Below, piece after piece: positions 42,706 through 50,649 of a stretch of DNA of 64,000 nt. The position numbers were made by a program, and so were the translations under genes. Source of the stretch: Tidjanibacter massiliensis (GTDB lineage Bacteria; Bacteroidota; Bacteroidia; Bacteroidales; Rikenellaceae); NCBI RefSeq assembly GCF_900104605.1, contig NZ_LT629960.1, forward strand, positions 1,860,001-1,924,000, in the 5' to 3' direction. Numbering within the stretch: position 1 is the first letter of the stretch; every line of letters starts with the position of its first letter. The notes below the pieces were generated by a model, which worked only from the letters and a program-made list of their open reading frames with translations, did no database searches and was not told the origin of the DNA.

Positions 42706-44169
42706 TCACTTCGCCGGGTTGGGTGCCACGTACCAGTTGGGTTCGCTTACGGTCGAGTCGGGTGAGATTCCCCAAAGAATGAATTCGCTGCCCGGTTCGC
42801 CGGTAGGAATGACATATTGTACGAATCCGGCTGCCGGCAGATAAAGGCCGTATCGCTCCATTACCCATTCCTGGATACTGCCCAGATGTTCGCCCGTTTC
42901 GATATTGACTACCGCTCCGGCGGTGGTGAAGACGCTCGGTGTGCCGATGAAACCGATGCCGTCGTCGGTAGCCGTCATGCCGCATCCGTCTCCGAACTCG
43001 CTGAAAACGTGTGTTTTCTTAGTTTCGGTATTGAAGAACGCCGGCCAATAGCTCTCGTTGATTGTTTCCCCGTTCTCTGAGATTGATTCTTCGCGGTACG
43101 TGCCTGCGATGTATTTGCCGCTCGGACTGGCCTGATAGGTTCCCGCCCAGCTTATCATACCGTTCACTATATTGTAGTCGTATGTGCCGCCGTAACCGTC
43201 GGACCGCTGGACAGTGGTGACTGTCCGCACGTCTTCGCCTACGTAATGGACATTGCCCTCCTTGTCCCAATAGACCATGCCGAAGTCGAGGTTGTCCCAA
43301 ATCGTCCCGTAGGCAATCGAGCCGTCGGCGGAGATGCCGCGGGCGATAATGCCCATGCTGTGCGGTTCGTTGCGGTAGTTGAGCTCCGTCATGGGCAGTT
43401 CGCGCACGGTGCCGTTTTCGGATATGAGCGGCACATACATCGTTTCGCCCTTGCCGGTTGCTCTGCCTACCCATTTGGTGCCGTCGGCACTGGAACTGTT
43501 GACCTGTATGGTGGCGTATCCGGCGACTTCGGGAATGAAATAGTTGCGTTCGTGCATATCGAATGCGAACATGTCTCCCTGCCCGTTTACGACATACATC
43601 AGGCCCTGGCTCGTTACGCAGCTTACGGAGGTAGGCAGTATCAGGCTCTCCGGATAGGGGCCGAATTCGGTCCGTTCGCCCGTGCGCAGGTCGATGAAGA
43701 CCACCGTCATTTTCGAGTAGCTTTCGTCGTCGGCCGTGGAGTAGTATCCGCCCACGATGTTGCCGTCGGGCGAGATGGCCGACGAATGGAGGTCGTCGAG
43801 CTTACGGTATATTATCGGCAGGGTAGTGTCGCCCAACTGTGTGACCTGGATGCGTGCCGTGGCCTGGCCTGCCGTGACGGTCACTTCCGTACTCCTTTCC
43901 GCTCCGGTCAGGTTCTCTTCGGGGGTGAGAACGAGTGCCGTTCCCTGTCGTTCTGCTTGTAGCCAACTGCCCGACGAGCGTGCTTCCCAATTGTCGGGTG
44001 AAGTGATTACCTCTATCGTAAAAGGCATGTTGTCCGTATGGCGGAAGGTACAGGCGGCATCGCTGAGCCGGACGTAATGCGTTTCGTTATTTGCCGGATT
44101 GCTGCATCCCGTCAGCGTTCCTGCAAGGAGGAGCACTATGGGAATGATACGGCGGATGATGTGTTTCAT
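42706..44169 (-). CDS. BACON-domain lipoprotein with beta-propeller-like region
   Basis: 487 residues. Signal MKHIIRRIIPIVLLLAGTLTGC with lipobox Cys22. Residues about 35-112 are a BACON domain (WEARSSGSWLQAERQG, TVTAGQATARIQVTQLG), a carbohydrate- or mucin-associated Ig-like fold. The rest repeats strand blocks with DG turns (SSAISPDGNIVGGYYS, GIIARGISADGSIAYGT, ASPSGKYIAGTY), like a six- or seven-bladed propeller. No catalytic residues are obvious. Probably outer-membrane-attached; ligand unknown. Monocistronic with its own promoter. Confidence 0.82.
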   Translation of the reverse strand: MKHIIRRIIPIVLLLAGTLTGCSNPANNETHYVRLSDAACTFRHTDNMPFTIEVITSPDNWEARSSGSWLQAERQGTALVLTPEENLTGAERSTEVTVTAGQATARIQVTQLGDTTLPIIYRKLDDLHSSAISPDGNIVGGYYSTADDESYSKMTVVFIDLRTGERTEFGPYPESLILPTSVSCVTSQGLMYVVNGQGDMFAFDMHERNYFIPEVAGYATIQVNSSSADGTKWVGRATGKGETMYVPLISENGTVRELPMTELNYRNEPHSMGIIARGISADGSIAYGTIWDNLDFGMVYWDKEGNVHYVGEDVRTVTTVQRSDGYGGTYDYNIVNGMISWAGTYQASPSGKYIAGTYREESISENGETINESYWPAFFNTETKKTHVFSEFGDGCGMTATDDGIGFIGTPSVFTTAGAVVNIETGEHLGSIQEWVMERYGLYLPAAGFVQYVIPTGEPGSEFILWGISPDSTVSEPNWYVAPNPAK

Positions 44170-44224
44170 GACCGAATAAGGTTTGCTAAGTGGAATTTAG
44201 GTTGTCTTTGTATCGATACGGTTT

Positions 44225-44255
44225 GCAAGTTACGAATGTCATATTTCATTTCAAA
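44225..44255 (-). promoter_or_regulatory. Promoter of the BACON lipoprotein gene
   Basis: Minus-strand TTTG (44252-44255), 19 bases, then TAACTTGC (44225-44232), which has two mismatches to TAnnTTTG. It predicts a leader of about 50 bases. Confidence 0.45.
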
Positions 44256-44472
44256 TGATATATTATAAATTTGTTTGATGATAAAAATATCACAGAAAGG
44301 GTGGAAGATACAGATGCTCGGAGAGGGTGTCGCGGATGGAAGAAATGGGGTAGGGGGGAGTCGCCCTCCGGTCGGGGCAGCCGGCTGAGGCGGCAGGAAT
44401 GCCCTGTTTTCCCGTTGTTTCCTCTTTCTGCCGTCCGGTGAATGGAAGAGAGCGATATCAGTAAAAGGGACA

Positions 44473-44509
44473 GCCCCGCCGTACCTGTCGGCAACGGGTA
44501 CGGCGGGGC
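44473..44509 (-). terminator. Terminator of the activase-like gene
   Basis: GCCCCGCCGTACC (44473-44485) / GGTACGGCGGGGC (44497-44509), a perfect 13-pair stem, followed on the minus strand by TGTCCCTTTTA. Confidence 0.75.
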
Positions 44510-44531
44510 GGGCGGGGGAATGGGCTGCAGT

Positions 44532-47500
44532 TTACCGGATGTTGTCGGTGAGGAGCATCAGGCGGTTGGTGACGTTCACGTCGCTCACACCGCTGTCGAA
44601 GTCGAGCGAAAGCAGGTGCATCTGCGGGTAGAGGGTTTTTATCCGTTTCTCGACCCCTTTGGATACGATGTGGTTGGCGATGCAGCCGAAAGGCTGCAAG
44701 CTGACGACGTTGTTCACTCCCGTGCGGGCGAAAGTGACGATTTCGGCCGGCAGGAGCCATCCCTCGCCGAACTGCGCTGAAAGGGAGATGACTTCCCGTC
44801 CGCGTTCGGCCTGTTCGTAGATGTTGTGGAACGGGGTGAAGTACCGGAACGCCGAAGCGTCGCGGTTCACCTGCTCCATTTTCCGCCACAGCAGGCCGTA
44901 GATTTGCCGCAGCATGGCGAGCGGTACGGGAGAACGTTGGACGCCGGTACGGTGCTTCACGCTACGGTTTACAAATGCCTCCATGAAGAAATCCGTCAGG
45001 ACGGGCGGAACGACCTCCACGCCGTGTTCTACGAGCCAACGGACTACCCGTTTGTGGGCGAATGAGTTGAATTTCAGATATATCTCCCCGACGATGCCCA
45101 CCTTCGGGAGCGTTTTCTCCTCGATGATGGCGTCGAAACTGCGGGCGGCCTCTCCGACGAGGCCGTAGAGCTCGCCCACCGCATTGCGGGATATGGCCTC
45201 TTTCGCCTTTTCGAGATATGCTTCGCGCAGACGCATCGCCTCTCCGGGGCGTATCTCCCGGACGGCGGCCGAGTGGTAGAATTTCGAGATGCAGTCGCCC
45301 AGCAGGACGGCCGCCAGCGCGAGCGGAAGGAATTTCGCCCAGTTCAGGCCGAAGCCCGGCTGGGGGTTTACCGACGAGCCCATGCCGAGCGAGATGACCG
45401 GTACCTGTGCATAGCCCGCCTCCACCATGGCCCGCTTGAGCAGCGCCACGTAGTTTGTCGCACGGCACTGACCGCCGGTCTGCGTGATGATGACGGCGGT
45501 TTCGTCGAGGTCGTAGCGTCCCGAATCGAGCGCCTTAATCAGGTCTCCCACCACGAGGGTGGCCGGATAGCACACTTCGTTGTTGGCGTAGCGCAGGCCA
45601 TACTCCGCCGATTCGTTGTCGCTTTCGGGAAGCTGTACGATTTCATAACCCGCCTGTCGGAAAGCGGCCGGTACGAGCGGTGAGACGTAGTCGGTGAAGA
45701 AAGGCGCCAACAGCGTGCGTCGCCGTTCGGATTTGGTGAAGGTCTTTGTCGTGACGAACGGTTCGGGTCGTTCCCTGGCGGTATTGCCGAAGCGGATGCT
45801 TTCGATGACGGAGCGTACCCGGAGTTTCAGGGAGCCGATGTTGTTCACGTCGTCTATCTTGAGGAGTGTGAAGCTTTTGCCGTGCCTTTGCAGGACATTG
45901 CGCGTTTCGTCGAGCAGGAAGGCGTCGGGCCCGCAGCCGAACGACGTGGTCTGTACGAAATGTACATCCTGCTGCGCCGCCGCCCAGTGTGCCGCCCGCA
46001 GGATGCGGTTGATATAGCTCCACTGCGTGACCAGGTGCGAATCGGCGATGCCCGTCGTACTGTCGCCGCGGACGATGTCTTCGGTTATCACCGTAGCCCC
46101 CATGTCGGTTATCATGTCCGAAATCTTGTGCTGGACGAGCGGGTCGGTGTGGTAGGGGCGTCCGGCGAGCAGAATGGTGACGCCGCCGGCGGCACGGCTT
46201 TCGGCCAGCGCATCGCGGTTGAGGGTCGCGATACGCTGTTCGTACTCCTCCTGTGCAGCGAAGGCGGCCCGTATCGCCCGCCGTACCGTCGTGCTCTCCA
46301 CGCCCAGTCCCGTGAGGTATTTGCGGCAGGCGGCCCGCAGTTTCTTTGCGTCGCGGAACGTCACCACGGGCGAGTCTACCGGTACCTCCGGCATGATGGC
46401 GTTGCGCACCACCTCCGGATAGCCGGCCACCACCGGGCAGTTGTAACTGTTGCGGGTGTCGGGTCCTTCCGGTTTTTCATACACCGCCCATGGATAGAAT
46501 ATCCGGTCTACCCCCTTGGCGGCGAGTTCGTAGATGTGGCTGTGGGCGAGTTTGGCCGGGAAACAGATGTTGTCCGACATGACCGAGTGGACGCCTGCCT
46601 CGTAGGAGCGGTAGGTGGAGGGGGAGGAGAGAACGACCTCGAAACCAGCCTCCGACAGGAGGGCGTGCCAGAAGGGGTAGTCCTCGTACATGTTGAGGAC
46701 ACGGGGTATGCCGATGCGTCCGCGGGGCCCGGCGGGACAGGGCCTGTCGAAAAGGAGCGCGTTCTTCTCCGCCGATACGTTGCGCCCTTTCGCCGCTCCT
46801 GTGCCGCGGTTGGAGAAGACCTTCTCGCATTTGTTGCCGGAGTAGTAGGTGTGGTTCCCGGCGAAGGTGTATTTCGTGATGAAACAGTGGTTCTCGCAGC
46901 CGCCGCACGTCAGCCTGCGCGAGGTGTGGGAGGCCGAGGCCAGCAGGCTGTCGAGGCTTGCGGCCGGCTTCTTCTTCGCGGCGGTACGGGCGTACAGTGC
47001 GCATCCGTAGGCCCCCATCAGTTCCGGCATGTCGCTGCGCGATACTTCCGCACCGGTGAGCAGTTCCAGCGCCCGTACGACCGAATCGTTGCGCATGGTA
47101 CCTCCCTGCACCACTATCCGGTCGCCCAGTTCTTCGCGTTTCTTCAGTTTCAGAACCTTGTAGAGGCAGTTCTTGACCACCGAATAGGAGAGCCCGGCTG
47201 CGATATCGGCCACCGTAGCCCCTTCGCGGAGTACCTGTTTCACTTTGGAGTTCATGAAGACCGTACAGCGCGTGCCCAGGTCGCACGGCCTCTCGGCAAG
47301 GCATGCCTGCGCCGCGAAATCGGCGACCGCATACCCCAGCGAGTTGGCGAATGTCTCGATGAAGGAGCCGCAGCCCGATGAACAGGCCTCGTTGATTTCC
47401 ATGCGGCTGAGTACGCCGTGGTCCACGAAGATGGCCTTCATGTCCTGTCCGCCGATGTCGAGTATGAACGATACCTGCGGGTCGATGTCACGGGCGGCGA

Positions 47501-48731
47501 GATAGTGGGCGATGGTCTCTATGATGCCCTCGTCGAGGGAGTAGGCCGCCCTTATCAGGTCTTCGCCGTATCCGGTCGAACAGCTTCCCCGGATGCCGAG
47601 CGATGCGCCTTGTTCGGCACATGCGGCGGCGAGTCGTTCGAGTCCCTTGCCGACCGTGCCGATGGGGTCGCCGCCGTTCGGGGCGTAGTAGTGGTAGAGC
47701 AGATTCCCTTCGCCGTCCGTGACTGCTATCTTGGTGGTCGTCGAACCGGAGTCGATGCCGAGGTACGCATCCCCGGAATATCCCTTCATTTCCCGTTTTC
47801 TCATGCGGTTTCCGGCCTTCGAAGCTATCCATGTACCGTATGCCTCTGCGGAGGGGAAGATGCGCGGCAGACGCGGCGTTGCGGAGAGCGGGGCCGTTCC
47901 GGCCGGCGGCCGCGATATGAATTCCGAGAGTTTCATCCGGCCGCTTCCGTCGCAGTGCAGTGCGGCGCCCCATGCGGGGATGAGATTGGCCCGGTCGGGT
48001 ACGCGGAAATCCTCTTCCGGAAGTCCGAGGTGGTTGATGAAGGCCTGCCTCAGGGCGGGGATGAAGGTCAGCGGGCCTCCGCAAAAGAGGATGCCCGGTT
48101 TCAGTTCGCAGCCGTGGGAGAGGGTCGTGACGGTCTGTACCGCTACGGCGTGGAAGATGGATGCGGCGATGTCGGTTTTCGGGACGTTCTTGCTGATAAG
48201 GTTCTGTACGTCGGTTTTGGAGAAGACGCCGCACCGCGAAGCGATGGGGTGTATATGGGTCGCCTGTCCGGCCAGCGTATCGAGCTCGTCTATCTCCGTG
48301 CCGAGCAGCAGGGCCATCTGGTCGATGAATGCGCCCGTTCCGCCTGCACAGTTGCCGTTCATGCGCAGGTCGGCCTGTCCGTCGTCGCGCAGATAGACGA
48401 TTTTCGCATCTTCGCCGCCTATGTCTATGATGGTCGCTATGCCGTGTTCCCGCTGCCTTACGTATTGGACGGCGGCGATTACCTCCTGTACGAACGGTAC
48501 CGCGAAACGTTCCGCAATACCCATTCCGACCGACCCCGTCACCGTTACCGCCACCTCCGGGTCGCCCAGACGGGCGGCGGCATCGTGCAGCAGGCCGGAG
48601 ACGACTCCGTCGATGTCGGCCTGATGGCGCCTGTAGTCGCAGAATGCCACTTCGCCCCGTGGGTCGAGTATCACTATTTTGGCCGTGGTCGAACCGACAT
48701 CCAGGCCAAGCCTGTAGCAGTTGTTGTCCAT
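44532..48731 (-). CDS. Large 2-hydroxyacyl-CoA dehydratase activase-type fusion protein
   Basis: 1399 residues in one frame. The first ASKHA ATPase (BcrAD/BadFG/HgdC type) is at about residues 5-260 (LGLDVGSTTAKIVIL, IIDIGGEDAKI, NGNCAGGTGAF) and the second at about 320-590 (LGIDSGSTTTKIAV, ILDIGGQDMKA, NEACSSGCGSF). Then comes a DUF2229/HgdB-like half with many Cys (RLTCGGCENHCFITKY, TSFGCGPDAF, GGQCRATNYVALL). Such ATPases inject an electron into dehydratases using a [4Fe-4S] cluster bridged by CxGG-type Cys. No dehydratase gene is adjacent, so the substrate is unknown. The start at 48731 (MDNNCYRLGLDVGSTT) gives the family N-terminus. Confidence 0.85.
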   Translation of the reverse strand: MDNNCYRLGLDVGSTTAKIVILDPRGEVAFCDYRRHQADIDGVVSGLLHDAAARLGDPEVAVTVTGSVGMGIAERFAVPFVQEVIAAVQYVRQREHGIATIIDIGGEDAKIVYLRDDGQADLRMNGNCAGGTGAFIDQMALLLGTEIDELDTLAGQATHIHPIASRCGVFSKTDVQNLISKNVPKTDIAASIFHAVAVQTVTTLSHGCELKPGILFCGGPLTFIPALRQAFINHLGLPEEDFRVPDRANLIPAWGAALHCDGSGRMKLSEFISRPPAGTAPLSATPRLPRIFPSAEAYGTWIASKAGNRMRKREMKGYSGDAYLGIDSGSTTTKIAVTDGEGNLLYHYYAPNGGDPIGTVGKGLERLAAACAEQGASLGIRGSCSTGYGEDLIRAAYSLDEGIIETIAHYLAARDIDPQVSFILDIGGQDMKAIFVDHGVLSRMEINEACSSGCGSFIETFANSLGYAVADFAAQACLAERPCDLGTRCTVFMNSKVKQVLREGATVADIAAGLSYSVVKNCLYKVLKLKKREELGDRIVVQGGTMRNDSVVRALELLTGAEVSRSDMPELMGAYGCALYARTAAKKKPAASLDSLLASASHTSRRLTCGGCENHCFITKYTFAGNHTYYSGNKCEKVFSNRGTGAAKGRNVSAEKNALLFDRPCPAGPRGRIGIPRVLNMYEDYPFWHALLSEAGFEVVLSSPSTYRSYEAGVHSVMSDNICFPAKLAHSHIYELAAKGVDRIFYPWAVYEKPEGPDTRNSYNCPVVAGYPEVVRNAIMPEVPVDSPVVTFRDAKKLRAACRKYLTGLGVESTTVRRAIRAAFAAQEEYEQRIATLNRDALAESRAAGGVTILLAGRPYHTDPLVQHKISDMITDMGATVITEDIVRGDSTTGIADSHLVTQWSYINRILRAAHWAAAQQDVHFVQTTSFGCGPDAFLLDETRNVLQRHGKSFTLLKIDDVNNIGSLKLRVRSVIESIRFGNTARERPEPFVTTKTFTKSERRRTLLAPFFTDYVSPLVPAAFRQAGYEIVQLPESDNESAEYGLRYANNEVCYPATLVVGDLIKALDSGRYDLDETAVIITQTGGQCRATNYVALLKRAMVEAGYAQVPVISLGMGSSVNPQPGFGLNWAKFLPLALAAVLLGDCISKFYHSAAVREIRPGEAMRLREAYLEKAKEAISRNAVGELYGLVGEAARSFDAIIEEKTLPKVGIVGEIYLKFNSFAHKRVVRWLVEHGVEVVPPVLTDFFMEAFVNRSVKHRTGVQRSPVPLAMLRQIYGLLWRKMEQVNRDASAFRYFTPFHNIYEQAERGREVISLSAQFGEGWLLPAEIVTFARTGVNNVVSLQPFGCIANHIVSKGVEKRIKTLYPQMHLLSLDFDSGVSDVNVTNRLMLLTDNIR

Positions 48732-49143
48732 ATCGTTAGTTCCCCTTTCATCTTTCATCGAAACAGAACCATGACCGGGACCGCGGGGGCCGGGCCATGT
48801 GTGCATACCTACCGTTCGTTCTTGTGGAGGTGAGCCGTTTCCGGGAGGAATTGCGGCTGTCTGCGGTGTGTATCACACGGCTCCCACACCGTGACCGACA
48901 AAAATACGAAAAATACGTTGTCGGAAATAGCCGTCCCGGTGCGGAAAATATTTGCTGGCGGCGCAAACGTATGGATACCACGTGTTTTTTCGGGACACCG
49001 CAGTCGAAAATAGGTATTATCGCTGAGGTCGGCCCTCCTTGTGCGGCTTTCGGGCGACAGGGATTGCGGGCCGTTCTCGCACCCTTACGGCAAACAGGGT
49101 GCCGTAACGAAACGGCACCCTGCGGCAAATGTTCGCGGAGAGG
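48732..49143. other. Intergenic region upstream of the activase-like gene
   Basis: A 412-base gap. A possible minus-strand -7 element TATTTTTG is at 48899-48906, implying a leader of about 160 bases. The hairpin at 49095-49122 ends the next gene. The rest is G/T-rich without a supported gene. Confidence 0.5.
49095..49122 (-). terminator. Terminator of the 169-residue barrel protein gene
   Basis: CAGGGTGCCGT (49095-49105) / ACGGCACCCTG (49112-49122), a perfect 11-pair stem, 21 bases past the stop on the minus strand. Confidence 0.7.
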
Positions 49144-49653
49144 TCAGTTGAAGCGGAACCCGATGCTGACGTAGAGGCAGAGACGGTCCCTGCCGGTGTT
49201 GCCGAGCGACTGGTAGTAGCGTACTCCGAGTCCTACGAGCGGTTTGAAGTAGGCGGAAGTGCCCCATTTTGCACACAGGTCGTAGTAGAGCGACCGGTGG
49301 TATTGGGTGTAGACGCTTCCTCCGAAAGCGGCGCTGAGGGATACGAGCGTGCCGTGACCTGACAGGATGTTGTATCCGGCGCTGATACCCATCCGGAAGT
49401 TGTTCTCGTAGTTCTGTACGCCGTCTGTGCGGAACAGCTCGTTGGAGAGGGTGAGGGGGACTCCGACGAAGAACCGTCCGTCGAACGCATAGCCCGGCGT
49501 GAAAGCGACATCTATGGGGCTGAATCCCGTATTCTTTCGGAAATTGTTTCCTATCTCCGTCGATACGGAGTACATGAAACCCCGTCCCTGCCCGGTCGCC
49601 GTTGCAGCGAAACAGAGGAGTGCGGTCAGTACCGACAGCCATTTCATTTTCAT
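49144..49653 (-). CDS. Small outer-membrane beta-barrel-like protein 1
   Basis: 169 residues with a signal peptide (MKMKWLSVLTALLCFAATATG). The mature part is strand-rich with the block FTPGYAFDGRFFVGVPLTLSNELFRT and ends YVSIGFRFN, a C-terminal aromatic strand typical of outer-membrane barrels. It is a paralogue of the next gene (TPGYAF/APGYAF, ELFRT/ELYRT, GxGxRYYQS, and the FRFN/IRFN ends). Function unknown. Confidence 0.75.
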   Translation of the reverse strand: MKMKWLSVLTALLCFAATATGQGRGFMYSVSTEIGNNFRKNTGFSPIDVAFTPGYAFDGRFFVGVPLTLSNELFRTDGVQNYENNFRMGISAGYNILSGHGTLVSLSAAFGGSVYTQYHRSLYYDLCAKWGTSAYFKPLVGLGVRYYQSLGNTGRDRLCLYVSIGFRFN

Positions 49654-49774
49654 GTCTATTGCGGTTTTGGTTGTGATTATGATTACAGGTTCGTCCCGAT
49701 ATCAAAAACAGGCATTATTCCTGTCAGTTCCACGACTTATATATTCCGTTTTCAATTGCTCTCCGTATGTGGAA

Positions 49775-49804
49775 AATTACGGGGGCAGAGTGGCTTCCGT
49801 AATT
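49775..49804 (-). terminator. Possible terminator of barrel protein 2 gene
   Basis: AATTACGG (49775-49782) / CCGTAATT (49797-49804), an eight-pair stem followed by TTCC on the minus strand. Weak. Confidence 0.4.
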
Positions 49805-49908
49805 GCTTTCGGGGGGAAGTATCGTTTGCGGTTCCGTGCCGCCTGCCTGATAGGACGGGTGCCGTACATCGGACGGCCTTCCTGCGGGGCGGCGGTGTAC
49901 GGAGTATG

Positions 49909-50445
49909 TCAGTTGAACCGGATGCCGATGCCGGCATACATGGTGTGATAACTTTGCCCGGCAGTTCGGTTGGATTGATAGTACCTGTAACCGAGCCCGA
50001 TGGAGAACTTCGTTCGGCGGCCCAGGTGGAAGAAGAATCCTCCGTCGTAGTAGACATATTTACGGATACTGGCGGTTACCGTTCCCCCGATACTTCCTTC
50101 GATGCCCAGTGTCAGCACACCGTTCGACAAAAAATCGCAGGCGACCGTTCCGCCTATCAGCAGGGGCCTGTCGAACGTTTGGGTTGGCGTTCGGTAGAGT
50201 TCGCACGCGACAGTGAAAGGAACCCGGACCGAGAGCCAGTTGTTGAAAGCGTATCCGGGCGCCAGCATGAAATCTACCGAACTGAAATCATACTGCGCCG
50301 AATAGGGCCGATTGGTACTTACCTGATACCGGGCGGTTGCTTGGAATCCTTTCTGTTGTACCGGATACGGGGCGGTGTGCTGCCCGGAAGCGGGAGCGGT
50401 ACAGAGACCTGTCAACACCAGTAGCGTTAAGAGTGGGTTCTTCAT
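49909..50445 (-). CDS. Small outer-membrane beta-barrel-like protein 2
   Basis: 178 residues with a signal peptide (MKNPLLTLLVLTGLCTAPASG). Shared blocks with its downstream paralogue are APGYAFNNWLSVRVPFTVACELYRT, GLGYRYYQSN and the final GIGIRFN. Eight or so predicted strands would fit a small closed barrel. No partner genes identify the role. The two paralogues are 255 bases apart, each with its own terminator-like hairpin. Confidence 0.75.
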   Translation of the reverse strand: MKNPLLTLLVLTGLCTAPASGQHTAPYPVQQKGFQATARYQVSTNRPYSAQYDFSSVDFMLAPGYAFNNWLSVRVPFTVACELYRTPTQTFDRPLLIGGTVACDFLSNGVLTLGIEGSIGGTVTASIRKYVYYDGGFFFHLGRRTKFSIGLGYRYYQSNRTAGQSYHTMYAGIGIRFN

Positions 50446-50498
50446 GGTGTAGGTTGTTGGTTAGTTAGTTTGCAATGTCGTATGACAAGGTTCTATAA

Positions 50499-50506
50499 CA
50501 AATATA
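50499..50506 (-). promoter_or_regulatory. -7 promoter element of barrel protein 2 gene
   Basis: Minus-strand TATATTTG matches TAnnTTTG and predicts a leader of about 50 bases. No -33 TTTG at the usual distance. Confidence 0.45.
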
Positions 50507-50569
50507 CAAAATAACCGGATATGGTATTCGTCGAATAGAGTTTTTTATTCGGTAGACGGCCGTCAAAAC

Positions 50570-50607
50570 AAATCCCCTCCGGACGAAAATTCGTCCGGAG
50601 GGGATTT
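50570..50607 (-). terminator. Terminator of clpB
   Basis: A perfect 18-pair stem (50570-50587 with 50590-50607) with a two-base loop, A-rich on one side and ending in TTT on the other, 42 bases past the clpB stop. Confidence 0.85.
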
Positions 50608-50649
50608 CCGTAGTTTCGCTCTCCGCAGGGAGCGTGCTGGTGGTTACTG

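Larger units (their letters stand above)
44170..44531. other. Intergenic region between the activase-like gene and the BACON gene
   Basis: This 362-base gap contains the BACON gene promoter (44225-44255) and the terminator at 44473-44509. I see no gene in it. Confidence 0.55.

Noticed and set aside
48966-48983. A CACGTG box near 48980 as a third parS site
   Set aside because: Only the six-base centre matches; the flanks lack the TGTT/AACA arms.
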